Shown one piece after another: positions 26,146 through 34,097 of a stretch of 64,000 nucleotides of DNA. Source of the DNA: Flavobacteriales bacterium (GTDB lineage: Bacteria; Bacteroidota; Bacteroidia; Flavobacteriales_F; PHOS-HE28); assembly GCA_016699575.1 (NCBI GenBank), contig CP064979.1, forward strand, positions 2,232,001 through 2,296,000. Direction: 5' to 3'. The position numbers and the translations under genes were made by a program. The notes beneath the pieces were generated by a model, which saw nothing but the letters and a program-made list of their open reading frames with translations, did not search any database and was not told where the DNA came from. Within the stretch, counting starts at the first letter, position 1. Each line of letters begins with the position of its first letter.

Positions 26146-27456
26146 CTACACCATCACCTTCTTCCCCCTGCTCGCCATCATTCCCTCGATCTCGTCCGCT
26201 TCCACGGGAATGTCCTTGAACAGGTCGATGGGGTTGTCGCGCGTCACCAGGATGTTGTTCTCCAGGCGGATGCCCAGCTTCTCCTCGCGGATGTAGATGC
26301 CCGGCTCCACGGTGAAGACCATGTCCGGCTGGATCATTTCGTTCCACAGGCCCACGTCGTGCACGTCCAGCCCAAGGAAGTGGCTGGTACCGTGCATGAA
26401 GTACTTCTTGTAGAGCGGTTTTTCCGGATCTTGTTTGGCTACGTCGTTCTTGTCCAGCAGGCCCAGACCGATCAGCTCGCTCTCCATGATCTTGCCCACC
26501 TCGCGGTGGTAGTCAGCGAGCATCGTACCGGGGCGGAGCAATTGCGTCGCCTCGTTCTTCACGCGCAGCACCGCGTTGTACACGTCGCGCTGGCGCTTTG
26601 TAAAGCGGCCGTTCACGGGTATGCACCGCGTGAGGTCGCTCGCGTAGCCGCCGTACTCGCAGCCGAAGTCCATCAGGATCACATCGCCGTCGTTGCACAC
26701 CATGTCGTTGGTGATGTAGTGCAGCACGCAGGCGTTGTAGCCACTGGCGATGATCGGCGTGTAGGCATGCCCGCGCGAACCGTTGCGGATGAACTCGTGC
26801 GTGATCTCCGCTTCGATCTCGTACTCCTTCACACCCGGCTTCACGAAGCCGCACACCCGCTCGAAGGCCTTGCCCGTAATCGCGATCGCACGCTGGATCT
26901 GCTCCACCTCCTCTTTCGTCTTGCGACTGCGGGTGCGGTGCATGATCGGCGCGCTGCGCTTCACGCTGTGCAGCGGGTATTGCGCGCGCAGCTCCGCATT
27001 CTTGCGCTCCTCGCGCGTCTCCACCTCGTTGCCCTGGCGCAGGTGCTCGTTGCTGTTCAGGTAAAGGTGCTCGCACTGCGGCACCAGCCGCTTGATCGTC
27101 GCCTCGTAGCTCGTGGTCCACAGCACGGTGGCGATGCCGCTCAGCTCGCTCGCTTCCTTCTGCGAGAACTTTGCGCCTTCCCAGATCGCCAGCAGCTCGC
27201 TCGTCTCGCGCACGAAGAGGATCTCGCGGTCCTTCGCGTCCACCGCATCGGGGAAGAGCAGCAGGATGGTCTCCTCCTGGTCGATGCCGCTGAGGTAGAA
27301 GATGTCGCTGGCCTGCTTGAAGGGCATCGAGCCATCGGCGCTCGTGGGCATGATGTCGTTGCTGTGGAACACGGCGAGGCCGCCTTTCTCCATGGCTTGG
27401 CGGAAACGGGCGCGGTGCTCGCGGTAGGTGGCGGCGCTGAGGGGCTGGTAACGCAT
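26146..27456 (-). CDS. pepP: Aminopeptidase P family metallopeptidase (M24)
   Basis: The 436-residue product has an AMP_N N-terminal domain (about residues 5-135) and a pita-bread M24 catalytic domain. Visible elements are LMDFGCEYGGYASDLTRCIP with two metal-binding aspartates, HGTSHFLGLDVHDVG with metal histidines, FTVEPGIYI with a glutamate, and IRLENNILVT with the last glutamate. These are the five usual dinuclear metal ligands. It removes the N-terminal residue before proline in peptides. The start MRYQPLSAATYREHR fits the family. A tandem CTTTCNN array sits five bases before the ATG. Confidence 0.9.
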   Translation of the reverse strand: MRYQPLSAATYREHRARFRQAMEKGGLAVFHSNDIMPTSADGSMPFKQASDIFYLSGIDQEETILLLFPDAVDAKDREILFVRETSELLAIWEGAKFSQKEASELSGIATVLWTTSYEATIKRLVPQCEHLYLNSNEHLRQGNEVETREERKNAELRAQYPLHSVKRSAPIMHRTRSRKTKEEVEQIQRAIAITGKAFERVCGFVKPGVKEYEIEAEITHEFIRNGSRGHAYTPIIASGYNACVLHYITNDMVCNDGDVILMDFGCEYGGYASDLTRCIPVNGRFTKRQRDVYNAVLRVKNEATQLLRPGTMLADYHREVGKIMESELIGLGLLDKNDVAKQDPEKPLYKKYFMHGTSHFLGLDVHDVGLWNEMIQPDMVFTVEPGIYIREEKLGIRLENNILVTRDNPIDLFKDIPVEADEIEGMMASRGKKVMV

Positions 27457-27461
27457 CTCGG

Positions 27462-27496
27462 GAAAGTTGAAAGGCGAAAGTAGAAAGCTGAAAGCG
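27462..27496. repeat. Five-unit heptamer tandem array (GAAAGNN)
   Basis: Five consecutive heptamers with the same GAAAG core and two varying bases: GAAAGTT, GAAAGGC, GAAAGTA, GAAAGCT, GAAAGCG. The array lies five bases upstream of the aminopeptidase P ATG on the minus strand, where it reads CTTTCNN-type units in the presumed leader. Confidence 0.75.
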
Positions 27497-27824
27497 GGCG
27501 AGCGTGAAAGGGTGTCTGATGGTTTTGGGCGTTCCGGCTCGAAGACTCGCCGTCGGGCCATTCGTTGCAACTCTAGACTTGCCCGCCTCGAAGATGGAGA
27601 TCTTCGGGGAGCGAACGAACACTGAAGGAAACTGAGCAGGATCGCGGGTGAACCATTCCGCTGCATAGGCGCAAGGGCCTAAAGGACTTATTGGCACCCG
27701 TGATCCACTCGGGTCTGAGGCTCGGATAGAATTCCAGGCGTAGTGGCCTAGTAGAGTTGTCGAGCACAGGGCCCATTGCTCAGTCCCTCCAGCGATCACT
27801 TGTCTAACCCAAAGGTACACGGAC
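27497..27824. other. Non-coding stretch ahead of the IS110 transposase
   Basis: About 330 bases between the heptamer array and the transposase start hold no convincing gene. Part of it must be the left non-coding end of the IS110-type element, since these elements carry long non-coding ends, but I found no clear terminal inverted repeats or target duplication, so the boundary is not set. Confidence 0.4.
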
Positions 27825-28829
27825 ATGAGACACTGGATCGGCATTGATGTGAGCAAGGCGACCTTGGATGTGGCCTTGCTGGACGAACAAGGCAAGGTCA
27901 CCGCCGAAGAGAAGGTGGCCAACACGGAGAAGGGACTACGCAGCATGTGGAAGCGCTGGACCAAGATGTACGGGCTGAAGAAGGACCAATGCCTGGTGTG
28001 CCTGGAGCCCACCGGCCATTACTCGCATCTTCCGCTGGAGACACTCGTGCGGTTGGAGGTTCCCACCTGGCTTGCGCACCCCACGGACATCATCAAGAGC
28101 ATCGGCACCACGCGTGGCAAGAACGACCGCATCGATGCACTTTCGGATCGCGGATTACGCACGCCGCTTCCACGACAAGGCCAGGCTTGTAACCGCCGAT
28201 CACCTGCGCACCAACAAGCTCAAGCAACTGCTCGCCCGGCGTGAGAATCTGGTGCGTCGCAAGACCATGCACCACACCCAGATCCGCAACCTGGACCATT
28301 GCGTGGACCAGTCGTTGCGCGCGGCCTTCACACGCATCGACAAGGCGCAGATCACCGCGCTCGACAAGTCGATCGAAGCATCGAGACCATGATCAAAGAG
28401 GTGATCGCGGCTGAGCCAGAGCACCAGCGCATCTACGATCTGCTCTTGTCCATCGATGGCGTTGGCCCCGTGTTGGCAGCGCATCTGCTGGCACTCACCG
28501 AGGGCTTCCTGCGCTTCAAGACCGCGCGCGAGCTGGCCTGCCACGCCGGGGTGGCACCCTTCGAGTACAGCTCCGGCTCCAGCATCCGAGGCAAAACGCG
28601 CGTCTCCAAACAAGCGCAGCCCACTTTGAAGTACCTGCTGCACATGGCGGCTGTGGGATGCACGGCACGCAAAGGCGAATTGCAGGACTACTGGAAGCGC
28701 AAGGTGGCCGAAGGCAAGCACAAGATGAGCGTGCTCAACGCCATCCGCAACAAGCTCATCCACCGCATCTGCGCCGTGATCGAACGGGGTACGCCATTCG
28801 TGCGCAGAACGGAACCGGCCGCTGCGTAG
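27825..28829 (+). pseudogene. IS110-family transposase with two frameshifts
   Basis: Read through two frame changes, the product is about 335 residues with the IS110 layout: an N-terminal DEDD RuvC-like domain (GIDVSKATLDVAL with Asp, CLEPTGHYSHLP with Glu, NDRIDA and IADYARRF with Asp) and a C-terminal transposase_20 domain (DGVGPVLAAHLLALTE, CHAGVAPFEYSSGSSIRGKT). An extra C at 28140 shifts the frame after GKNDRIDA; a one-base loss near 28379 restores it after DKSIEA. All three segments remain otherwise intact. IS110 enzymes need no programmed frameshift, so this is an inactive copy or a sequencing or assembly artefact. Confidence 0.88.
27825..28829 (+). mobile_element. IS110-family insertion sequence, ends undefined
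   Basis: The transposase fragments define an IS110-type element. The true element extends beyond the coding part on both sides. The segment 28830-28960, which ends near a TCTTGACCCATGC string, probably includes the right non-coding end, but I could not fix the ends by eye because this family has short or no terminal repeats. Confidence 0.6.
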
Positions 28830-29070
28830 ACTTGTGCGTCGGGCCGAAACGGAAGCAGGCTCTGCTGAGGAGCAACCTGCCAGGGATAGGTCCGATGTAC
28901 GACAGGCATAACATGGGTCGAGGGCATCAAAAGCTCTTGACCCATGCCTGGAGTTCCTCATGCCTGAAAAAAAACCTGCCCATTGGCTTGCTCAGGTCAT
29001 AGAATAAGTCCTCGCCTCCTTCGTCGGCTGTGGGCTACCCGCTTCTGTCCCTAACGCGAAATGCGGATTC

Positions 29071-30045
29071 TCACTTGATCTCTGCGCATAGGAATGGCCG
29101 AAACGTCTTTACCGGGGAACGTGTAATACGCACCGTCGAGAAACCGCGGCGGAGACTATACTCCAAGTACCGCTGATCAAGGAGCTTCTTCAATCCTTTC
29201 GAGCGATGAAGTCGCTTCATGGTTGAGCGCCACTCTTCGTCCGATTCAATGGGCTTCTTGCCAATGAAGTGATAGCCCGCTCCGGTCTTGAAGAGCCAAC
29301 CTTGTTGCCCTTTCAGTGCAGCTTTGACGTCGCCCTCATCCGAGTGGTCAATATCCAGGAAGAGGAGAAAGGCCTCGGCGCTCTGTCCGAGACGGTTGTT
29401 CCACCCAAGAACGTAGTCCTCTATACGGCTGCCATGTAAGCGCTCAATTGTCTCACGGCCCGCGCGGCTGAGGAGAGCAATCGTTCGCGTGTTGACCCGC
29501 TGTCGCGTGACTTGGTACTGGCAGCGATCCTTGTGGACGTAGGACTTCGGGCAGTAGTAGTCGAACTCGACCGAAGGTCCTATGCTTTGCTTGTGCACGA
29601 GGTCGAGGATGAACTCCTCATAGTGGCAGAGTGGCGTTCGGTTCATCACGAAGGCAATGAACTTGACCACAACGCGCTCGTACTTGTCAAAGACCTGAGG
29701 GTCGTTCGCAACGACACCCTCGTACTGCGCATCTTCCCTGATTGTCTGCAAGTCTTGAGGCAGCCTTGCATACGTCTTGGGTAGCCAACTCTGTCCGCGC
29801 CCGAAGCGCTTGTTCAGCTCGCCATTCCACGGTGCGTGCTTCTTCGATTGAATGGTGGTATCGGATAGGGCTGCTTTCCCCGTATGAAAAGATGCATAGT
29901 AGAGATGGACGAACCCCGATGCGAATTGGCCCTGCTCCTTTAGAGTTCTCGCGGCCACCAACTCATTCTGAGCCAAGCTCAGACTTTCCGCAGCGCGTTG
30001 CCTCTGCTTGACAGTCAGCTTGCGTTTCGTCGTATTGGCCTTCAT
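29071..30045 (-). CDS. HEPN-like plus primase-like (AEP) fusion protein, candidate defence gene
   Basis: The 324-residue product appears to have two parts. Residues about 15-135 are helical and resemble HEPN domains (AQNELVAARTLKEQG, FVHLYYASFHTGKAALSD, LPQDLQTIREDAQYEG); NRTPLCH at 135-141 offers an Rx4H spacing, but in an unusual place. Residues about 195-324 resemble the archaeo-eukaryotic primase fold: LFLDIDHSDEGD with D231 and D233 as a possible metal pair, FKTGAGYHFIG with H259 as the GxH motif, and LRRGFSTVRIT near 299-308. Cysteines 140, 165 and 175 with H141 and H171 could bind zinc. I chose the ATG at 30045; a TTG 15 bases upstream is possible. It lies 26 bases after the Fic stop, so an operon is likely. 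Both domain calls are by eye. Confidence 0.6.
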   Translation of the reverse strand: MKANTTKRKLTVKQRQRAAESLSLAQNELVAARTLKEQGQFASGFVHLYYASFHTGKAALSDTTIQSKKHAPWNGELNKRFGRGQSWLPKTYARLPQDLQTIREDAQYEGVVANDPQVFDKYERVVVKFIAFVMNRTPLCHYEEFILDLVHKQSIGPSVEFDYYCPKSYVHKDRCQYQVTRQRVNTRTIALLSRAGRETIERLHGSRIEDYVLGWNNRLGQSAEAFLLFLDIDHSDEGDVKAALKGQQGWLFKTGAGYHFIGKKPIESDEEWRSTMKRLHRSKGLKKLLDQRYLEYSLRRGFSTVRITRSPVKTFRPFLCAEIK

Positions 30046-30071
30046 GGTCAGTGCATTCAAATTGCTTACGC

Positions 30072-31241
30072 CTAGGTCGCCTTCCTCTTACTATGCGGCA
30101 CATACATCCGCAACCGCTCCGTCCGCGCGCGGTACCCATCCCCCTCCTTCGCGATCAGCTCCATGATCACCAACTCGCTCAAGTCGCGCTGCATGGTGCG
30201 CGGCGACATCTTGGCGTAGAGCATGGCGAGCGTGGTGTTGATGTGCGGGATCTCCTCCAGCTTCAGCACGCGGTCCTTGGGGAAGTCAAGCGCAAGCCGT
30301 CTTTGGCGCTTGAACAACGACTCTTGCCCGCGCTTCACCTTGTCGAACTCGTCGTACACCATCTTCTGCCAGGTGATGTCGAACTGGCTCTTCTGGATGG
30401 TGAGCAGCGTTTGTTCCAAACCATCACGCAAACCGAGTAGCGCGTATTCAATGAACTTGGTGAGCGAACGCTCTGTGTTCGCGATCTGCAACTGGCGGTA
30501 GTACTCGGTGCGTGTCTGGTTGTAGTGGTTGCTCAGGATGTGCGATGCGATGTTCGGATTGCCACCGCGCAACATCACGTAGAACTCCACAAGTCGTCCT
30601 GTGCGGCCATTGCCATCACCGAAGGGGTGGATCCATTCGATGTACACATGTGCCACGATCGCTTGTATCACCACCTCCCAGAAGTGTTGCTCGCTATGCT
30701 CGAAATGGAACTCCTGTCGCATCCACTCGCAGAGGGTGTGTACCAGGTCCTCGACATGTTCAGGCGCCGGGCATCGATAGGGTCCCACTACTCTGAAGTC
30801 CTCTCGGAACCTGCCAGGAATTGCGTTGAAGTGTTCACCCAGATCCTTGCCGACGAGCCGATGAAAACGCTTCAGCAGGTCGCTATTGATCAGTTGTGAC
30901 TTGTCATCGTACACCACCTCCTTCAGCAGTTCATTGAACGCGTCGATGATGTTCTGCACCTCTTGCTGGAGGTACTGCTTGCTCGGTGGCAGCTTGGTGC
31001 CCTCGGCCACCTGCTTCACCTCCTCATCGCTGAGTGTGTTGCCTTCAATAGCCGTGGTCGCCTGCGCCCCCTTTATCATGGACACCCGCAGCAGTTTCGT
31101 GTAGTCCTCCGGCAGGAGAGGAGTGTGCTTGATGGCCTTCACGAACGCCTCGCATTGCCCGAGAAGGAACTTCATGTTCGCCGTGAGGTCCCACTGCCGA
31201 CGGAAGGTCATGTGTGGATATTCGCGGAACAGGTCTTTCAT
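30072..31241 (-). CDS. Fic family AMP-transferase (class II type)
   Basis: The 389-residue product has the complete Fic motif HPFGDGNGRTGR, with the catalytic His and phosphate-binding loop, near residues 195-206. Before it, TTAIEGNTLS matches the inhibitory (S/T)xxxE(G/N) motif of class II Fic proteins, in which the Glu blocks productive ATP binding until released. A Fic_N region leads, and the C-terminal about 100 residues look like a winged-helix domain (MSPRTMQRDLSELVIMELIA). Fic enzymes move AMP to Ser, Thr or Tyr of target proteins. The likely partner is the downstream HEPN/primase-like gene. A later ATG at 31211 is an alternative start. Confidence 0.9.
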   Translation of the reverse strand: MKDLFREYPHMTFRRQWDLTANMKFLLGQCEAFVKAIKHTPLLPEDYTKLLRVSMIKGAQATTAIEGNTLSDEEVKQVAEGTKLPPSKQYLQQEVQNIIDAFNELLKEVVYDDKSQLINSDLLKRFHRLVGKDLGEHFNAIPGRFREDFRVVGPYRCPAPEHVEDLVHTLCEWMRQEFHFEHSEQHFWEVVIQAIVAHVYIEWIHPFGDGNGRTGRLVEFYVMLRGGNPNIASHILSNHYNQTRTEYYRQLQIANTERSLTKFIEYALLGLRDGLEQTLLTIQKSQFDITWQKMVYDEFDKVKRGQESLFKRQRRLALDFPKDRVLKLEEIPHINTTLAMLYAKMSPRTMQRDLSELVIMELIAKEGDGYRARTERLRMYVPHSKRKAT

Positions 31242-31246
31242 ATGGA

Positions 31247-31304
31247 CAAAAATAGGCCATCCATGACCAGAGTCCTGTATATCAGCTTGAATAGGCGCTA
31301 TACA
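31247..31304 (-). promoter_or_regulatory. Putative promoter and dyad ahead of fic
   Basis: On the minus strand TATTTTTG (31254 to 31247) is a full match to TAnnTTTG and ends only five bases before the chosen fic ATG, implying a leaderless message or use of the ATG at 31211. Upstream, TGTATA (31276-31281) and TATACA (31299-31304) form a dyad with 17 bases between, a possible operator. Confidence 0.4.
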
Positions 31305-31414
31305 AGGCGACAAAAACACAGACACAGCGCTGGACAATTATGCTGTCAAGCATGGCTGAAGGAGGCCCTAACACGCCTGAGATCCAGCCGTTTCGTCCAC
31401 GCTATGCTTGCCTC

Positions 31415-31466
31415 ATGGCCCAAGCCCAACAAGACCCCAAGCGACCACCGCCAGCGTCGGTGTCTT
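31415..31466 (+). repeat. Near-copy of the 5' end of the DUF1801 gene
   Basis: About 50 bases starting at an ATG closely match the first 50 bases of the DUF1801 gene at 33235: both contain AAGCCCAACAAGACCC and ACCACCGCCAGCGTCG, with two one-base insertions and a few substitutions. The insertions break the reading frame, so no protein is made from it. The copies are direct repeats 1.8 kb apart flanking the Bro-N and NYN genes. Confidence 0.65.
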
Positions 31467-31536
31467 CGTTCGGTAGTAGCCTCTATCTTGTTCAACCCGC
31501 CCTTGACGCATTCGCCGTCAACGCCGGCCCGATCCA

Positions 31537-32436
31537 ATGCCCAAGTCAACATCATCCGATTCGCGCAACCTGTCCCGCCCTAGCGGGATCGCCATCTTCC
31601 AACGCAAGGAAGTGCGGCGCACCCTGCACAACAACGAGTGGTGGTTCGTGATCACCGATGTGGTCGCCGCGCTCACCGATTCGGTGGATCCTGCCGGCTA
31701 CATCAAGGACATGCGCCGACGGGACGAAGCCCTCTCGAAAGGGTGGGGGCAAATTGCCACCCCCCTTATCATTTCCACCAGCGGTGGCGCACAAAAGCTC
31801 AACTGCGCGAACACCGAGGGCCTCTTCCGCATCATCCAATCCATCCCCAGTCCCAAAGCCGAACCCTTCAAGCGCTGGCTGGCGAAAGTCGGGTACGAGC
31901 GCGTGCAGGAGATCGAGGATCCTGAGCTGGCCGCCAAGCGCACCCGCGCCATCTACAAGGCCAAGGGCTACAGCGATGATTGGGTGGAGAAGCGCATGCG
32001 CTCCATCGCCATCCGCGATGAGATGACCGATGAGTGGAAGAAGCGCGGTGTGAAGGAGCAGCGCGAGTATTCGATACTTACTGCCGAGATCAGCGAGGCC
32101 ACCTTCGGCCTCACGCCAAGCGAGTACGCCCGCTTCAAGCAACTGAAGCGCGAGAACCTCCGTGACCACATGACCGACCTGGAGCTGATCTTCTCCATGC
32201 TCGGCGAAGCGGCCACCACGGAGATCGCCCGCAACCGCGATGCGCAGGGCTTCCCGGAGAACAAGAAAGCCGCCCGCGCCGGTGGCGAAGTGGCCGGCAA
32301 GGCCCGTAAGGACCTCGAAACAAGGAGCGGACGTAAGGTGGTGACGAACGAGAATTACCTGTCGCTCACCCAAGACGCCAAGAAGCAGGCGCGGCTGTCC
32401 GGCAGTACTTCCAGAAAGCGCGTCAAGAAGAGATAG
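31537..32436 (+). CDS. Bro-N domain protein (phage antirepressor-like)
   Basis: The 299-residue product has a Bro-N domain at about residues 20-120 (EVRRTLHNNEWWFVITDVVA, GGAQKLNCANTEGLFRIIQS) and a longer conserved C-terminal region of the kind found in DinD-like bacterial proteins (RAIYKAKGYSDDWVEKRMR, KRGVKEQREYSILTAEISE). Bro-N domains are DNA-binding modules of phage antirepressors and baculovirus proteins. The basic tail SRKRVKKR fits nucleic-acid contact. Stand-alone copies like this are common in bacterial accessory DNA; the target is unknown. It sits between a decayed duplicate of the DUF1801 start and the NYN gene. Confidence 0.85.
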   Translation: MPKSTSSDSRNLSRPSGIAIFQRKEVRRTLHNNEWWFVITDVVAALTDSVDPAGYIKDMRRRDEALSKGWGQIATPLIISTSGGAQKLNCANTEGLFRIIQSIPSPKAEPFKRWLAKVGYERVQEIEDPELAAKRTRAIYKAKGYSDDWVEKRMRSIAIRDEMTDEWKKRGVKEQREYSILTAEISEATFGLTPSEYARFKQLKRENLRDHMTDLELIFSMLGEAATTEIARNRDAQGFPENKKAARAGGEVAGKARKDLETRSGRKVVTNENYLSLTQDAKKQARLSGSTSRKRVKKR

Positions 32437-32447
32437 GACCTGCTGCT

Positions 32448-33191
32448 CTACCCCCTGAACCGCACCATCACCGTATTCCCTTTCTCCTCGCGCGTGATCT
32501 CCAGTTTGTCCTTGAGCGCGTTCACAAGGGAGGAGAGCGAGGCGTGGCCGTAGCTGCGCGGGTCGAAGCCGGGATCGAGGCGGCGCAGGGCCTGGCCGAT
32601 CTTGCTCAAGGAAGCAGCATCCTCCTCGCCACTGGCAATGGTGTAAGCCTTGCGCAGCTTGTTCATGAGCGCGTTGTTCGCGGAGAGCGCCTGAGCCGGG
32701 CCCTTCCTCCGGTCGTTGGTGGGCTTGGCCGTTGGCGCTGCGGTTTCGTGCACGTCGAGGTTCTCCACGTAGATGAAACGCTCGCACGCTTTCACGAAGG
32801 CATCGGGGGTCTTCTTCTCGCCCACGCCCATGACGAAGAGGCCGCTCTCGCGCAGGCGGGTGGCCAGGCGCGTGTAGTCGCTGTCGCTGCTCACGATGCA
32901 GAAGGCGTCCACCAGCTCGCCGTGCAGGATGTCCATGGCATCGATGATGAGGGCGCTGTCCGTGCTGTTCTTGCCCTTGGTGTAGGCGAACTGCTGCACG
33001 GGCTGGATGGCGTTGGCGTTGAGCAGGTCCTTCCAGCCGCTCATGCCGGTGGTGGTCCAGTCCCCGTAGATGCGGCGGATGGTGATGGTGCCCTGCTTCG
33101 AGACTTCCTCCAGGATGGCGGCCAGCCGTTTGGGCGCCGCATTGTCACCATCGATCAGTAGCGCGATGGTTGTATCGTTGATCTTCTTCAT
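32448..33191 (-). CDS. NYN (PIN-like) RNase domain with LOTUS/OST-HTH domain
   Basis: The 247-residue product has an N-terminal NYN nuclease domain: ALLIDGDNAAPKRL with the first aspartates, NSTDSALIIDAMDIL, and IVSSDSDYTRLATRLRESG with the late aspartates, together forming the metal-binding acidic set. After a linker rich in Thr, Pro and Lys, residues about 175-247 are a LOTUS/OST-HTH winged helix (LMNKLRKAYTIAS, YGHASLSSLVNALKD), which binds RNA. Such NYN-LOTUS proteins are conserved in bacteria, with a presumed RNA-processing role. It is convergent with the Bro-N gene and divergent from DUF1801. Confidence 0.88.
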   Translation of the reverse strand: MKKINDTTIALLIDGDNAAPKRLAAILEEVSKQGTITIRRIYGDWTTTGMSGWKDLLNANAIQPVQQFAYTKGKNSTDSALIIDAMDILHGELVDAFCIVSSDSDYTRLATRLRESGLFVMGVGEKKTPDAFVKACERFIYVENLDVHETAAPTAKPTNDRRKGPAQALSANNALMNKLRKAYTIASGEEDAASLSKIGQALRRLDPGFDPRSYGHASLSSLVNALKDKLEITREEKGNTVMVRFRG

Positions 33192-33234
33192 TCGGGGACA
33201 AGGTAGAGCTGGCGTAGGCGGTTACTTTGGTTCC

Positions 33235-33657
33235 ATGGCCAAGCCCAACAAGACCCACGCCACCACCGCCAGCGTCGATGCCTTCATCGACAAGCAGCCG
33301 AAGGAGGAAGTGCGCGACGACTGCCGCACGCTGATGAAGCTGATGCATGAGCTCACCGGTGAGGAGCCCTACATGTACGGGCCCAGCATCGTGAGCTACG
33401 GGACCTACCACTACAAGTACCCCAGCGGTCGCGAAGGCGATGCACCGTTGCTCGCGTTCAGTCCGCGCAAGCCGGAGATGGTCATCTACCTCTACAGCGA
33501 AGTGCTGGGGCCGGAGCTGATGGCGAAGCTCGGTAAACACAAGGCCACCAAGGGCTGCGTGTACATCAAGCGTCTGGCCGACATCGACATGAAGGTGCTC
33601 GCGACGATGTTCAAGAAGTCGATCGTTGCGGTGAAGAAGGCGTATCCAGAGAAGTAG
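33235..33657 (+). CDS. DUF1801 (YdhG-like) protein
   Basis: The 140-residue product matches DUF1801 proteins: VDAFIDKQPKEEVRDDCRTL, MYGPSIVSYGTYHYKYPSGR and KGCVYIKRLADIDMKVLATM. The fold is related to the frataxin-like YdhG group; the biochemical role is unknown. The ATG is chosen because the family starts here. A decayed near-copy of its first 50 bases lies 1.8 kb upstream. Its stop is two bases from the end of the convergent HxlR gene. Confidence 0.82.
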   Translation: MAKPNKTHATTASVDAFIDKQPKEEVRDDCRTLMKLMHELTGEEPYMYGPSIVSYGTYHYKYPSGREGDAPLLAFSPRKPEMVIYLYSEVLGPELMAKLGKHKATKGCVYIKRLADIDMKVLATMFKKSIVAVKKAYPEK

Positions 33658-33659
33658 GT

Positions 33660-34097
33660 TCAGCCCACCACCATCATTTTGCCGGGCTTCGCGGCGCGCT
33701 TCGTCTGCTTCTTCGGTAGCGCACCAGTGCGGATGTACTCCCTGTGGTCCTCGCCCCAGGCGCGCAAGTCCAGCAGCAGCTTCTCCAGCGTGCGGGCGTA
33801 GTGCGTGATCTCGTACTGCACGGTCACCGGCATGGTATCGAGCACGGTGCGTTTGACCAGTCCGTTCTGCTCCAGGTCCTTTAGCTCCTTGCTCAGGGTC
33901 TTGGCCGGTATGCCGCCGTGCATCCGCTGCAGTTCACCGAAGCGCATGGTGCCCTTGAAACCCAGGCTCAAGAGGATCGGGCTCTTCCACTTGCCGCCGA
34001 TGATGTCCACCGCATCGCGGAAGGAGCGCAACAACCCGTTGCAGGTGGCGGTGTCGTGGCCTGTCGGCGGTTCAGGCTTGAGCGCTTTGCGTGGCAT
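33660..34097 (-). CDS. HxlR family transcriptional regulator
   Basis: The 145-residue product has the HxlR winged-helix signature: VDIIGGKWKSPILLSLGFKG, MRFGELQRMHGGIPAKTLSK, LKDLEQNGLVKRTV, VQYEITHYARTLEKLL. A cysteine at residue 19 (DTATCNGLL) stands where redox-sensing members keep one. HxlR proteins are small, often redox- or aldehyde-responsive. It overlaps the upstream DoxX gene by 26 bases, so the two are co-transcribed and the regulator may control doxX. Confidence 0.9.
   Translation of the reverse strand: MPRKALKPEPPTGHDTATCNGLLRSFRDAVDIIGGKWKSPILLSLGFKGTMRFGELQRMHGGIPAKTLSKELKDLEQNGLVKRTVLDTMPVTVQYEITHYARTLEKLLLDLRAWGEDHREYIRTGALPKKQTKRAAKPGKMMVVG

Noticed and set aside
27825..28244. 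Programmed frameshift in the IS110 transposase
   Set aside because: IS110-family elements are not known to use frameshifting, there is no slippery heptamer at 28140, and the two shifts are opposite in sign and 240 bases apart.
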